Source: Ettlia oleoabundans (taxonomy: Eukaryota > Chlorophyta > Chlorophyceae > Chlamydomonadales). Taken from it: a DNA stretch of 19,167 bases. This document shows, piece after piece, positions 8,906 to 19,117 of the stretch; position 1 is the stretch's first letter; every line of letters starts with the position of its first letter. Below the pieces are notes generated by a model. That model was not told the origin of the DNA, searched no databases, and saw only the letters and a program-made list of their open reading frames with translations. The position numbers and the translations under genes are program-made. The stretch covers positions 1 through 19,167 of the forward strand of contig JAAMXP010002884.1 of assembly GCA_019693395.1 (NCBI GenBank), read 5' to 3'.

Positions 8906-10370
8906 CTACTGCATTGGTGAAAAAGTGCAGGGGTGCATGAAGCTGCTGGTGAAGTGCTCCACCCCTGGGGTCACCGCCGCGATACACTCCCGCCACTCTG
9001 GCACGCCACGTGCCGCCTTGCGTGCATCGTGGCAGGCTTGTGCGCTGGGGTACCGCCAGAGCTCAATCACGCTGTTCAGCATGCCTGCAAAACAGACAAG
9101 TGAAGAGGGCAGGGGCAACACAATGAAGCGGATGTGGTGGGCGGGGTGCTTCTGGCAAACACTGACTGAGAAACTCGGATGGCACGTGCGTTAGGCTCGC
9201 TCTGGTACCCCAGTGAAATTCATGCCAGCTATCTGTGATATGGAAAGCAGCAGGCAGACGTACAGGTGAACTGTCCCTCAGCTTCCTTACCAACTTCCGT
9301 GTAGCCGAAGAACACGAGGGTACCCTGCTTGTCGGCTGCAATCTTGTGAGGTATCCCCTTCTCAAATGCCGCCACCAGCTTGGGCACGCCGTCATAGCCA
9401 GGCTTGAGCTGCATACACACGTCAGCGGGTGATGAACAGGCAGTGTATGGCAAAACCCAAACAGCACAAAAGGCTGGGCGGGAATGCCAAGGGCGGCTGC
9501 AATGGCAAGGCAAAACTTGTGGCCGGGATACAGTTGAATACAGCAGCAGAAGAGAAGCAGAGCAGATTGCTGCCTGGACAACCTTGTACTTTGGTAATCT
9601 GCTGCAAACAATATGAGTGAATTTGTTTCTGCCTACCTGGTAATGCCGCAGTTCATAAACCGGCTGCTTGCCCTGCTCACGCGGCGGCGCCACAAACGCC
9701 TGCATCGGCGCGGCTCCCGCCGCCGCCATCACGCCTGACGCAATCGCAAATATGCTGCTCTCCTGCTGCGATAGGCATAAGCGGGAGTTGGCTAGGTATC
9801 CCTCCTGCCACTCACGGCTGGCGGCCGAGGCGGCCCGGTGTGAGTCGCGGTGGTCAAAGTCTCGGTAGTGGTACAAGTGGACCACTCGGTTAAGTGCACC
9901 ACCGGTGTCGCACACAAACATGCTGCAGACAGTGCATAGGGCAAGGGGAACACAGTATTTTCAAGAAATGCAGTACAACCGGAGAGCAAGGCGCAGTGCG
10001 GCAGGAAAGAGCTGCGACTGGGCCAGCCAGTGGGCTCAACCCGCATTGGTCTTCCAACGTTAACCAGCTGCTCCTCACCCCAAGAAGGGCAGCAGGCTCT
10101 TGCGCAGCTCCAGTGTTTCGTTGGTCAGACGTAGGAACTCCTGCGGTGGTATAATTGACGGACATTGGTAGACAAAACACAAAACACGGGAGACAGTTGC
10201 TGGCCCACGTCCGACGCAGCGGCGGGCGGAACCAACCACCGTGGCACCTTGATGCCCTGGGGCTGCATGGTGTATTGGCGCAGCTCTACCAGCCCATTGT
10301 AGTCTGCTGCAGTGGCGAGCCCTCTGCTGAACACGCGGCCAAGGGTGCTTCCTGCTGCTGCCCGCAGCAT
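8906..10370 (-). CDS. NIPSNAP family protein, two domains, mitochondrial
   Basis: Five exons (high to low): 10370-10248, 10140-10079, 9922-9637, 9408-9291, 9084-8906, giving 255 aa. Residues 1-22 (MLRAAAGSTLGRVFSRGLAT) are a classic mitochondrial presequence. Domain 1 (about 27-110) begins LVELRQYT and contains GGALNRVVHLYHYRDFDHR, the NIPSNAP core. Domain 2 (about 147-250) begins PVYELRHYQLKPG and contains NSVIELWRYPSAQACHDAR. Two tandem ferredoxin-like NIPSNAP domains are normal for the family, which is mitochondrial in animals and linked there to mitophagy signalling; the algal role is unknown. The exon 2 donor is read as GG|GTGAGG (phase 2), which restores GGC for Gly62. The gene is head-to-head with the F-box gene. 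Length fits the family. Confidence 0.93.
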
Positions 10371-10908
10371 GGCTGCCTACGAGTGCGTAATCGTCGCTCC
10401 AAAGTTGATAGGCACGTAGTCTGAAACGATGCAGGAGTATAAAGGGGGTGTGACCTTTGCGCGCCCTCGTGGCACGAGCGTGGCACCAGGTCACGGCTCC
10501 CGCTTCCCAGGTGCGCATAATCAACCTTTACTGCGAGCCTGTCGGCGTTTAAGGCTGTCTGCGTTGCCGTGGCGACACTGCAAAGCCGCCAGGACAGTGA
10601 GAGCTCGACACTGCTTGTCCCGCGAGCCAGTCAAGAAGTCTGGCATCCTTTGATAACACATTCAGGTCGTTTAATAAAGACTACAAGAGGAGGAGTAGAT
10701 TTGGTGGGGGGGGGGGTGTTCTTGGGGTGCCTGCAGGTTCTGGAGGTGCCGCCTTGTTCGGGACTCGACCAAACTTGCTCACGAACTTATCGAGGGCACT
10801 CTCACTGCCCACAGCGTCGGTTGGGCCGCTTGGTCATACCCTGCCGCCTGCTGCGCTGCCGCTGACCTACCGCGGTTGCTCTGCCACAGGCAGTTGGGAG
10901 CGGCGGCA
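10371..10908. other. Head-to-head promoter region between NIPSNAP and F-box genes
   Basis: 538 nt separate the two start codons. A plus-strand TATAAAG lies at 10438-10444, an 11-G run at 10706-10716, and an acceptor-like CCACAG ends at 10890, just before the F-box ATG. On the minus strand 10681-10833 is open and protein-like (see findings). Confidence 0.5.
10706..10716. repeat. Poly-G run (11 G)
   Basis: Homopolymer in the intergenic region. Its length is prone to change and to sequencing error, which affects any reading frame crossing it. Confidence 0.9.
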
Positions 10909-13842
10909 ATGAGCTGCACAGAGGTGGAAACGCTGCAGCCAGCGCTCTTCCTGAGTGCCTATCGGCCGTGGATGAGCCTGCTGAATGTGCGGCTCAAGCA
11001 CACAGCGGGGCACAAGGAGAAAGAGGTGCGTCGCTACGCTTCGCTTCGCCGCGCCGTTCTGTTTTGCTTGGCCACCAGTCAGGCGTCAACCCTCCGCTCG
11101 CTTCCACCCCGGATTTCACTCGCTCTCAATGGATCACTCGTTGCCACTGCGGTACTTGCTGCCTGACAGTAATCTGAGTGGCAGTAGCATCAGCCGTGCT
11201 GTCCCGCCCAAGGGAGGCTGATCCTTTGCTGTGCTGATCCTTACTTCGGAACGGACAGTGCACCATCAAGGGAGGGAACAGCGGGGGGGGAGCAAGCAAT
11301 CTGACTACGAGGGTCTGCAAGGGTAGCGATGTGCTATTGGGGGCTCGGCAGTAGCAGTAATATGCGACTGGATTACCCTTTTTACTTTGATTGCTCTGCA
11401 GGGTGAGCTGTCTCTGATTGAAAAGATGTTGCCAGAGGAGCTGCTGCTGCTCACATTTGAGCGGCTGCCCATCACATCGCTGGCAGCAGTGCAAGGCGTG
11501 TGCCGCCAGTGGCGGCAAGTCGGTGCGACGCAGTCTCTCTGGCGGCGAGCCTGCAGGTGGGGTTAACTAGTTAGTAGTACAAGACCATGGTGCTGTGTTT
11601 GCCAACTATGTCGCCCACTGCCTGCCTTCAGCTCCCCAACCTGGCGGCATGCCTTTCCTTCCACAGCCGCTTTCTATTGGCGCATTCGGCAGATACATAT
11701 CACACAGTCATAGACCACCTGTGAACAGTGCTTGTGAACTTGTTGCCTGATGCAGGGACGCTTTCTTCACCTCCACCATGGAACAGAATGCGGCGCTGGT
11801 GAGGCAGCAGCACCGCGGCTGCTGGAAGCGCATGCTGCTGGAGCGCCCACACCTGAGATTCGACGGTAAGCCCAGCAACCCGTTAGCTTGTGCTCACCTG
11901 CTGCTCGCGTCTGTTTCCAGGCTCCTAATCTGCAACTTGAGTTTCCCATGGGCATTTGGTTGGCAAATCTGTCCCCAACACGTGTTACTACCTGCCCGGC
12001 AGTAGCCAGCACCAGCAAGTGGGCCATGCAGGTCGCTGTTGAGATCTGTTTGCACCCTGTGCCCCGTGTGGCCGTAACGTGCCCTTCATATCGTCTGCCT
12101 GTCCCCCCTTGCTGGCTTCTGTCTCGTGCAGGCATCTACGTTAGTCGGAACACGTACCTGCGGCAGGGAATCGTGGAGTGGAGAGTGAAGAATGCGGTGG
12201 GTGGCTTGCCCTCTGCATAAAAATGCTTCCACGCTCGCTGGTGTTGTTTGCTCCCGCGCTCGCCCAGTTGGCAATCATGATGGTAGCTCCAGACTTGGTT
12301 ATTGTTCACATCGCTTCAATATGTGAAGCCGTTCCACAGCACCTGGGGCGGGCCTCGGCACATGACACACTCTCCCAGGTCTCCAAGCTTCCAGCCACGT
12401 GCCTATCCACCACGCCCACACTCCTCTCTCACTTGCACCCACCGCAAGTCCCTTTGGCTCGCAGGTACATCTCGTGCTATACTTTCGGTACCTCCGTTTC
12501 TTTCCAGACGGCACTTTTGCGTACCGCACCTCCCCTGAGCACTTGTCCCGCGTGCATCGCAGCCTAGTGCCGGCCCCTAGCGCCGGCAAGCAGCAGCGCA
12601 GGGCAGGGGGCGGCAGGGATGCTGAGCACGTGCACCATGGGCGCTTCAAGCAAGAGGTTAGGCAGGCATTTATTGCCATTATGTTCGCAGCTCACGTGCC
12701 AGGCCAAGCGGCTCAACTTTCTAAAAGGTTACTTGCTCTTAATAGATGCTCCTTGTTTCCCAGACAACGAGCTTCTGTATCAAGCATTACAGCCATACGC
12801 ACCTCTTTACACCCCTACAGCATCAACTCTGGCCAATCAACCATCATGCATATGCAGGGCGAGCGTGTGTGGACGGCGATGCGGTACGATCCCCGCTCCT
12901 CCACAGAGATCCGCAGGTACAGTGGGCGCACGTCATCTGGAACAGATCCTCCAGATCTCCAAACTTGGAAACGTTTACTGACTGCTTGTTTGCATGCCTA
13001 CCTTTCCACCTGTCACCTGCAGTCGCCTGCGACTGCGGTCGACGGTGCCTGGTGCCAACAACCGGCTGGATATTTTGGCGATAGTGAGCTGGGACAGGGA
13101 GGACGGGCAGGCGCTGCCCATGATGGGTGAGCTTGTGGGTTAATGAAACAAGCTGTGTCTGCAGAAAGTGCGCACAGGAGCTGCTGTTGTAGAAAATCAA
13201 GAAAACAAGATTATGCCTTCTTGTGCGTCGGGCCCATAGCTAGTGTCACTCTCTTTGCATTCAAACCCACCAAATGCTTAATCTGGGGATAATGCCTCTG
13301 TTGCTGCTGGTGTTGGTACATGCTGCTGCAGAGTTACTCTAAATGTGTGTTGATTGCTAATCGCCGCAGACCTCCAGCCTGACGAGGAGGCACAGGAGGG
13401 TGCGGAGCTGCGGCAGCACCGGAGAGGCATGACGCCATACGTGTTTGGTAAGACATCTAGCCTCTGCTGCTGCTTTTGCGTTGCTGGCCTGCAGCAGGCC
13501 CAAAACGACCTGAATGTGCTGCATGGATGCACCTGGAAGCTGCCCTCTCTGCTTTACTTTGAAATTGCTGCAGCGTGCCACTACCACGTGCCCCAAGCTA
13601 GCCAGTCGGTTGAGCTGCTCATATCGCCCTGCGCCTGTGCCTGCCCCATCACCACCACCACCCTCGGCTTCCCGCTGCCTGCCTACCTGCCCACGGTGCC
13701 GTAACAGCTGTTTCTCTAACTCCTCCGCCTCCCACCCCCTGTGCGCCGGCATACCTGCCTGCCTGCAGTGCCATTTGAGCAGGTGAACACACACGTTCTC
13801 AACCTGCCGGTGTCCCAGATGGACATGTACATCCCAGGATGA
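10909..13842 (+). CDS. FBXO9: FBXO9-like F-box protein (SCF ubiquitin-ligase substrate adaptor)
   Basis: Nine exons: 10909-11025, 11402-11556, 11756-11865, 12132-12196, 12465-12656, 12858-12916, 13023-13126, 13370-13447, 13769-13842, giving 317 aa with every phase consistent. The F-box (about 46-90) reads KMLPEELLLLTFERLP, then VCRQWRQ and SLWRRAC. The FBXO9/Hrt3-type C-terminal domain follows: WKRMLLERPHLRFDGIYVSR, NTYLRQG, YFRYLRFFPDGTFAYRTSPE, GANNRLDIL, TPYVFVPFEQV and the ending LNLPVSQMDMYIPG, typical of plant members. F-box proteins of this class bring substrates to SKP1-CUL1 ligases. Animal FBXO9 has a TPR segment before the F-box; none is seen here, so the protein is shorter. An acceptor-like CTCTGCCACAG at 10880-10890 allows a 5' UTR intron or an upstream coding exon. 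The exon 5 donor (GTTAGG) is the weakest. Confidence 0.93.
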
Positions 13843-14453
13843 CAGCCAGGGATACAAAGCAGCTGCTCCCTCTTTGCTCAGTCTCCCTGTTAAGCACCTG
13901 CATCTCTTTGAGCTTCTTTTCCCCAAGCAGAAGCTGGGGTGCTGCTTATTGCGCCCATCTGATGTGTGCCTTGGATAAACGTGGCGTTGCTTGGAATCGG
14001 ATCCCTGGGCAGCAGGCCTTGGCTCTGCTTTCCTGCACCCTGCACCCAACAAGGGTGATAGCACACTGTCATGCCATCAACACCATTGTTTTCAACCAGG
14101 CTTGCCATAGGCTGCCTGTTGTGTAGTATCTACATCTCAGGACTGCATTTCGTTTCTGTTCTTTCTGTTTTGTTGTTGGTTGTCCCGCTCTCTGACCCTT
14201 CCACCACGCTGCGTGGTGTGAGAAATGTGGACAGCGTTGCTTCCTGGGCCCCGGGCACAGCTGGAACCTGCAGCTTCACCTCTCATTTCATCCAACCATG
14301 TCACGCATAACGATTTACCCCTTTAGCACCCATCCTCTGCTTTCAGTGTACTTTCCATACTTTTTGCAGATGGCCACGCTGCCAGCACGCTTTGGCATCT
14401 CCATTGCCTTGTATTGTACCCTCAGATCGCACTGTGCCGCTAAAGTCATTGCT

Positions 14454-14458
14454 TGTAA
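14454..14458 (+). terminator. TGTAA poly(A) signal, plus strand
   Basis: A plus-strand TGTAA (in GCTTGTAAGC) downstream of the F-box gene and just before the likely 3' end of the opposing transcript. Confidence 0.4.
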
Positions 14459-14624
14459 GCGCTGTTTGTGACTCACAGTTGAGAAGGATTAGGGCAGTGC
14501 AAGGGTCCGCACAGGCAGTGTCAAATGAACTCGCTGCAGTGGCCTCTCGATGAGGGGCACGAGATGGCAGGAAAATTGGGTGCGTGGTGGAGTGAAGTTT
14601 GTGCAAATGACGCGCAGGATTGCA

Positions 14625-14629
14625 TTACA
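14625..14629 (-). terminator. TGTAA poly(A) signal, minus strand
   Basis: TGTAATGC on the minus strand, about 230 nt past the stop of the plastid-protein gene. Confidence 0.5.
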
Positions 14630-14818
14630 GAAGTCCGCCAGCTGTCTTGGCAAATGGGCCGCCGGCTGGCAAGCCCTCAAGCGGCTTGGACCTCTACAAC
14701 CCCCATGCAAATCTGACAAGGGGGCGTGTTGCCAGGCGCCATTGCCGTTCAATTGTATGTTGACTCGCCACCACTGCAGACCCTCACACGGCAATGGAGT
14801 GTTGACGGAGTCGTTTAG

Positions 14819-14880
14819 CCAGTGGGCCTCTACTGGGCTGTTGCCTCTAGCCAGTGGCTTTACTGGGCCATCGCCTCGTC
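14819..14880. repeat. 32-bp tandem duplication across a stop codon
   Basis: CCAGTGGGCCTCTACTGGGC at 14819 is repeated as CCAGTGGCTTTACTGGGC at 14851. The second copy carries the last codons and TAA stop of the plastid-protein gene; the first lies just beyond the stop. Confidence 0.8.
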
Positions 14881-16061
14881 CTTGTTGACAGCGGCATCCC
14901 GGCTGTTCAGCTGCGCCGACACGTCATCAATGGCGGCGTTCAGCTGGGCAATCTTGTCAGCAAGGTTCTGCTTGGTGACCTGCGCCAACACGGGCCCCAC
15001 AGAAAGAGCAGGCAATGCTGAGCTCACCCAGCAAGGCAAAGGAGCGGTAACTGCTGGGGGGAAGCCAACGTAGACCAGTTAGGGAGTGTCACTGGGGCGT
15101 AACCGGTTCGTCCATGGCGGGTGCAGCCAGTGCAGCAAGATGCATCCCGGCTATAGGTTCTTGTGGTTCTCCGCTGACAACTTCGTCTTCTTTCTTTCTC
15201 CACTTGATTCTGTGGCAGTACGCACCTCGCCTTCGTCCCGCTCGTCCCACCGCAGCTTCAGTCGCTCGTCGTCGCCAAGCAGGGCCCGCGAAATCTACAG
15301 CAGGGGGTGGTTACCATGATCGTGCAAGGGTGTGGGCAAACTACAGGTTTGGGAAAAGGTTGGGAAGTCACCTCTCAGAGGCTAGCTGTTGCAGAACATA
15401 AAAAGAGGCGGAGACATCGCTCAGCCACAGGCATGCCAGCCACCCTTGTCTACTGTATCGCACCCAGCATAGCTGCCTTTCCACATGCATCTAGAACAAC
15501 ACAAAACCATGGGCCCGTGGCGAGGACCGTACCTGCGGCGCGAAAACAAAGCCCAGCGCGCCGCACACAATGCCGCCAACCACAAAGCCAGACCAGAAGC
15601 CGCCACCGTTACGGTCCGCCCTGCAGCAAGGCCGCAGTAGCAAAAGGACCTCTGACGCACATGTAAGGTGCAGCAGCGGCAGCATGGGTGGCGGTAGCAG
15701 CTCTGCATGATACCGGAGCAACTCTTCCTGGGCCTGCATCATGCCAAACACTGTGGCTGGCAGGCATGGTTTGCAACGTATTGTCACCGGCTGCAGCTGC
15801 ACTTGCCTGACCGCAACAGACGCGCGGCGGGCTGGTCTAACAGGTGCTGCGCAGCGCAGCGCCACCGGGCGGCCACCGGAGATAGCGGCGCACTTGGAGC
15901 TTTGCAGCTTGGCGCCGACTGCGTTGGGTGGGGAGCGCAAGACTCCAGGATATCATTGCAAGTTGCATCGGCCCAGGCCTAGGCGGGGTTGCGAGAAGAG
16001 GCAAAGAGGAGGCAGCGACAAGGGCCATGGGTGCCGATGACTCACCGGCGAGGCTAATCAT
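14860..16061 (-). CDS. Small plastid inner-envelope-type protein (At1g42960-like)
   Basis: Five exons (high to low): 16061-16046, 15918-15807, 15620-15533, 15294-15226, 14979-14860, giving 134 aa. Residues 1-43 are a plastid transit peptide (few acids, many Arg/Ala, ending RRASVAVRA). One membrane helix with glycine packing follows (FVVGGIVCGALGFVFAPQ, about 55-72), then ISRALLGDDERLK and a C-terminal amphipathic helix with DKIAQLNAAIDDVSAQL. This order matches a small land-plant protein reported in the chloroplast inner envelope (At1g42960); its biochemical role is not established. The first coding exon is only 16 nt. The intron after exon 2 begins GCAAGT, a GC-AG intron, and AG|G gives Arg43. 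An alternative acceptor at 15940 in the same phase would add a few residues. A TGTAA signal lies at 14625-14629. The gene converges with the F-box gene and is head-to-head with the phosphatase gene. Confidence 0.88.
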
Positions 16062-16484
16062 AACTGCAATAGCTCTGCTAGGTCACGCAAATGTGAGTAG
16101 TTGCGCCAGCAGCCGCACGCCTGCACGTCGAGATGACCAGAAGTCCTCTAGAGGGGTCGGGAGGCAGCGCGCCGAGTAACCTGCTGATTAGTGCAGAGAT
16201 ATGTGCGAACGGCGGATGGCGCGATTCACCCACACATGGCCAATCTGGCAGGGCCTGCTGAGCTCCAACGCAGCAGCTGGCCACATGAGTGTGAAGGTCC
16301 TAACGAGTGATGATCTGGTGCATTGCGCTTCTTCTGTATGCGAGTTTCTTCAGACAAGCTCCGGCACGCCCCTTCTTGGACTGCGCGGCTCCGCAACGCC
16401 GCCTTCTCCTGCCCTCCGCCAACTACCAGCAGCCGCATCATCCCGCCTACATTGGCAACACGAGCGCGATCTTTGACAAACGTC
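16062..16484. other. Head-to-head promoter region between plastid-protein and phosphatase genes
   Basis: 423 nt between start codons on opposite strands, so probably a shared promoter region. No TATA box stands out. From 16338 the plus strand is open in frame with the phosphatase, so the right part may be coding. Confidence 0.5.
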
Positions 16485-19117
16485 ATGGCAGCCGCGGCTG
16501 AAGGCAGCGCCCCTGGAACGGCGCCTGCCGCGGAAGCGCCGGCAGGCTCGCCCTTTATAGAGTATGCACCGTACCTTGAAGTGGCACTGGATGCTGCTAA
16601 GCAGGCGGGCATAGTCATTGCCTCAGCCTGGAACCAGACCAAGACGATAGACACCAAGTCAGGTATGCCAGCAGGCTGTGTGCGGCTACATGAGTGCCCG
16701 CCACCCCTGCGGCTTGTCGTTGAGCAACCGGGTGCAACGTTGTCATTTGTATCTGTATCAACGTTCAGTGCTCAAATCTGTTATCGTCCTTGCTGGGTTT
16801 GTGTCGATGTCTAGGAAACCTGAATGCTCAGATGCTGACATTGCTGGAAAGCTGGGGAAAACTCTTACTGGCCTGCATGTGCCATTAGGGAGAAAATTTC
16901 ACGGGTGCGGATTATACCATTGAACCCTAACCCCACCCTTTTCAAGACATATTCTAAATCTGATCTACCAGGTGATGCCGACCTAGTGACCGAGACGGAC
17001 AAGCGGTGTGAGGAGCTGGTACTGAACCGCATCCGCTCCTCCTTCCCAGACCATAAGTTTATAGGGGAGGAAGGCTCGGCAGCCCAGGTGTGAGCCTTGC
17101 TAGCTTAAGTGGGCTTAGGCGTCACAGGTTATTGGTCTGCACACGGTATTGTGGGATGGGGATGTGACCGCAAACCAAGGTTGGGGCCAACAGGTCAATG
17201 GGGGAGGAAGGCTGGGCAGCAGCTGGGCATTCCCCTGATTATCGCGGATTATCGTGGTGCTATTAGTGAATTTGATAATGAAATATAGTTGCATTGAGGC
17301 CTGGAAATGAGTTTGGAGCACAAGGATGTGTGTGAAGGGTCGCCAATTTCTGCATTCTGTGTTTCGCTTCCTCGCCTGTTTTGCAAACTGAGCTTTCTGG
17401 CATGCTGCAGGGCTTCATGGATGAGCTGACAGACGCCCCCACATGGATGGTTGACCCTGTGGATGGTGGGGGGGGCCTGATCTTGCTGTGCTGTGCTTCG
17501 CTGCGCTGTGCTTCGCTGTGCTTGCCGCGCTGTGCTGTGCTGTGCTGTGCTATGCTGCCCTTCCTGGTGCACGAATGGTTGACCCCTGGAAGGTTAGGAG
17601 CGCTATGCCTGCTGTGCTGTGCTGTGCTGTGTAGGCTGTTCTTCCTGCTGCCCTGCTGCATGAGGCCTTCTACGCTTGCTTGCCCCCGCATCGCTGCCCT
17701 TGTCGCGGCACAGCCGCGAGTTCTGCTTGCTTTTTCGCGATGCTCCTTGCTTTAAGCGGGACAGCACTCGTGGCGCGTGATGTTGCGCACAATTCACTGC
17801 GTCATCTGGCACTGAGCTCCATGCGCTGCATGTACAGGAAGGTGCACCGCAAGGGCGTGCCATGCCACCTCTCACACACCAGCCCTGTCCGCCAGCTGCG
17901 GCCACTGCTTTTGCTAGATACCTCTGACATGTCCATGTCCGCATGCTGATGCTATCATCCTTTGGTAACGGTGTTCGGGGAAGCTGCAGCTGGATTGAGG
18001 GAGATATTGACACGATTGGTTTCTTTTGTCAATTGAACGTTGAAATCAATCGTAGGTGGTTACAGGTGCACATCCTCCTGCCTCTGCAGGCACCACCAAC
18101 TTTGTGCATCGCTTCCCCTTCAGCTGCGTCAGCATAGGGCTCACGATCAACAAGCAGCCGGTGGTGGGGGTGGTGTTCAACCCCATATTGGGAGAGCTCT
18201 ACCATGCAGGTGCGTGCTTTGATACTGCAAGCACTGCTGCATGTACCATGCATTGTTGTGCTTGTGGTACCTGCCAGAGCTGCACCACGGATAGGTGCAT
18301 TTATGTGTTTGAAATGTGTTGGCATGTTTTGGGAGTCGCAGCTTCGGTGTATATTATTCATATTTAACCTTAATCAGGAGTTCCAGCTTCAGCGAGGTCG
18401 CAGCTTGAAGGCTCACTACAGCCATGGCGCAACGGTGTGCGCAGATCGCTTGGTTTGCAAGTTGTGATCTACAGGCTCCTGCGAGCGGCTGGCCGTGCCA
18501 CCAGCCGCATTGTATACGGCAGACATCGCCCAAGCTTGTTTTGCTCCATGATGGTCTGTGAGCTCCGCACTGAGATGTAGCAATCAACCCTCTGCTTTCC
18601 CTCCATTGTGTCAAACCGTGTGTGCAGTGCGGGACGGCGGCGCGTTTCTGAACGGCCAGCCCATTCATACATCCGACACTGTGCAGCTGTCTAAGGCTCT
18701 TATTGCAACTGAGCTCGGCACAAGGCGGGATGCGGCATTCATGGACGCTTGCTTCGACCGCATCAGACAGCTGAGCCAGCACGTGCGCAGCCTGCGCTGC
18801 ACAGGCAGCTGCGCTCTCAACCTCTGCAGCGTCGCCATGGGCAGGTGGGTGGCAGCACAGGTGGCTTGCACAGGGAGCGGCAAAAATAGATGGGTGGGTG
18901 GGTGGGTGGGTGGGTGGATAGGTCAACCAGTGCGGGTGGGAGGATGGGATATTGTCAGTAATTACCCCACTACATTGCCCCCTGCCCACCACCCCTCCAT
19001 TTCGCACCTGCAACAGGCTCGATGCCTATTACGAAATCGGGCTGGGTGGCTGCTGGGACCTGTGTGCCGCGGCGCTGGTGCTGGAAGAGGCGGGCGGGCG
19101 GCTGCTGGACCCTGCAG
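16485..19117 (+). CDS. Inositol monophosphatase family protein (plant IMP/VTC4-like), 3' end outside window
   Basis: Six exons are visible: 16485-16662, 16972-17087, 17411-17465, 18090-18209, 18628-18844, 19017-19117. The last ends in phase 1 with a GT donor, so at least one exon lies beyond the window. About 262 aa are encoded here. Family motifs run in order: [39 protein letters not shown] and [20 protein letters not shown]. The GEE acids, the two Asp of DPVD (residues 113 and 116) and the Asp of WD (243) are the known Mg-binding acids, so the enzyme should be active. Substrates are myo-inositol 1-phosphate or, for plant VTC4 relatives, L-galactose 1-phosphate in ascorbate synthesis; the sequence does not decide between them. 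The frame is open upstream to an ATG at 16338, adding 49 mostly basic residues that could be an organelle presequence. Confidence 0.95.
17064..17224. repeat. Exon 2 end of the phosphatase gene repeated in intron 2
   Basis: GGGGAGGAAGGCTCGGCAGC at 17064, the last codons of exon 2, recurs as GGGGAGGAAGGCTGGGCAGC at 17201, offset 137, inside the intron 17088-17410. Confidence 0.75.
17446..17632. repeat. Exon 3 end of the phosphatase gene repeated in intron 3, with GTGCT pentamer tracts
   Basis: ATGGTTGACCCTGTGGATGG at 17447 (exon 3 end) recurs as ATGGTTGACCCCTGGAAGG at 17575, offset 128. Each copy is followed by a run of TGTGC/CTGTG pentamers (17484-17557 and 17608-17632). Confidence 0.7.
18891..18917. 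repeat. (TGGG)n microsatellite in an intron
   Basis: Nearly seven perfect TGGG units in phosphatase intron 5 (18845-19016). The start of the next intron (from 19118) is also made of GGGGT/GGGTG runs. Confidence 0.95.

Larger units (their letters stand above)
13843..14859. other. Convergent 3' region between F-box and plastid-protein genes
   Basis: About 1 kb with no supported gene. It holds the 3' UTRs of two converging genes: a plus-strand TGTAA at 14454 for the F-box gene (a long UTR of about 610 nt) and a minus-strand TGTAA at 14629 for the plastid-protein gene. Confidence 0.5.

Noticed and set aside
12399..13130. Plus-strand ORF of 243 codons in the F-box gene
   Set aside because: Reads through introns; the conserved FBXO9 residues switch frames at the splice sites, so the spliced model is right.
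17249..17691. Minus-strand ORFs with [13 protein letters not shown] repeats
   Set aside because: They are translations of the GTGCT pentamer tract in intron 3 of the phosphatase gene.
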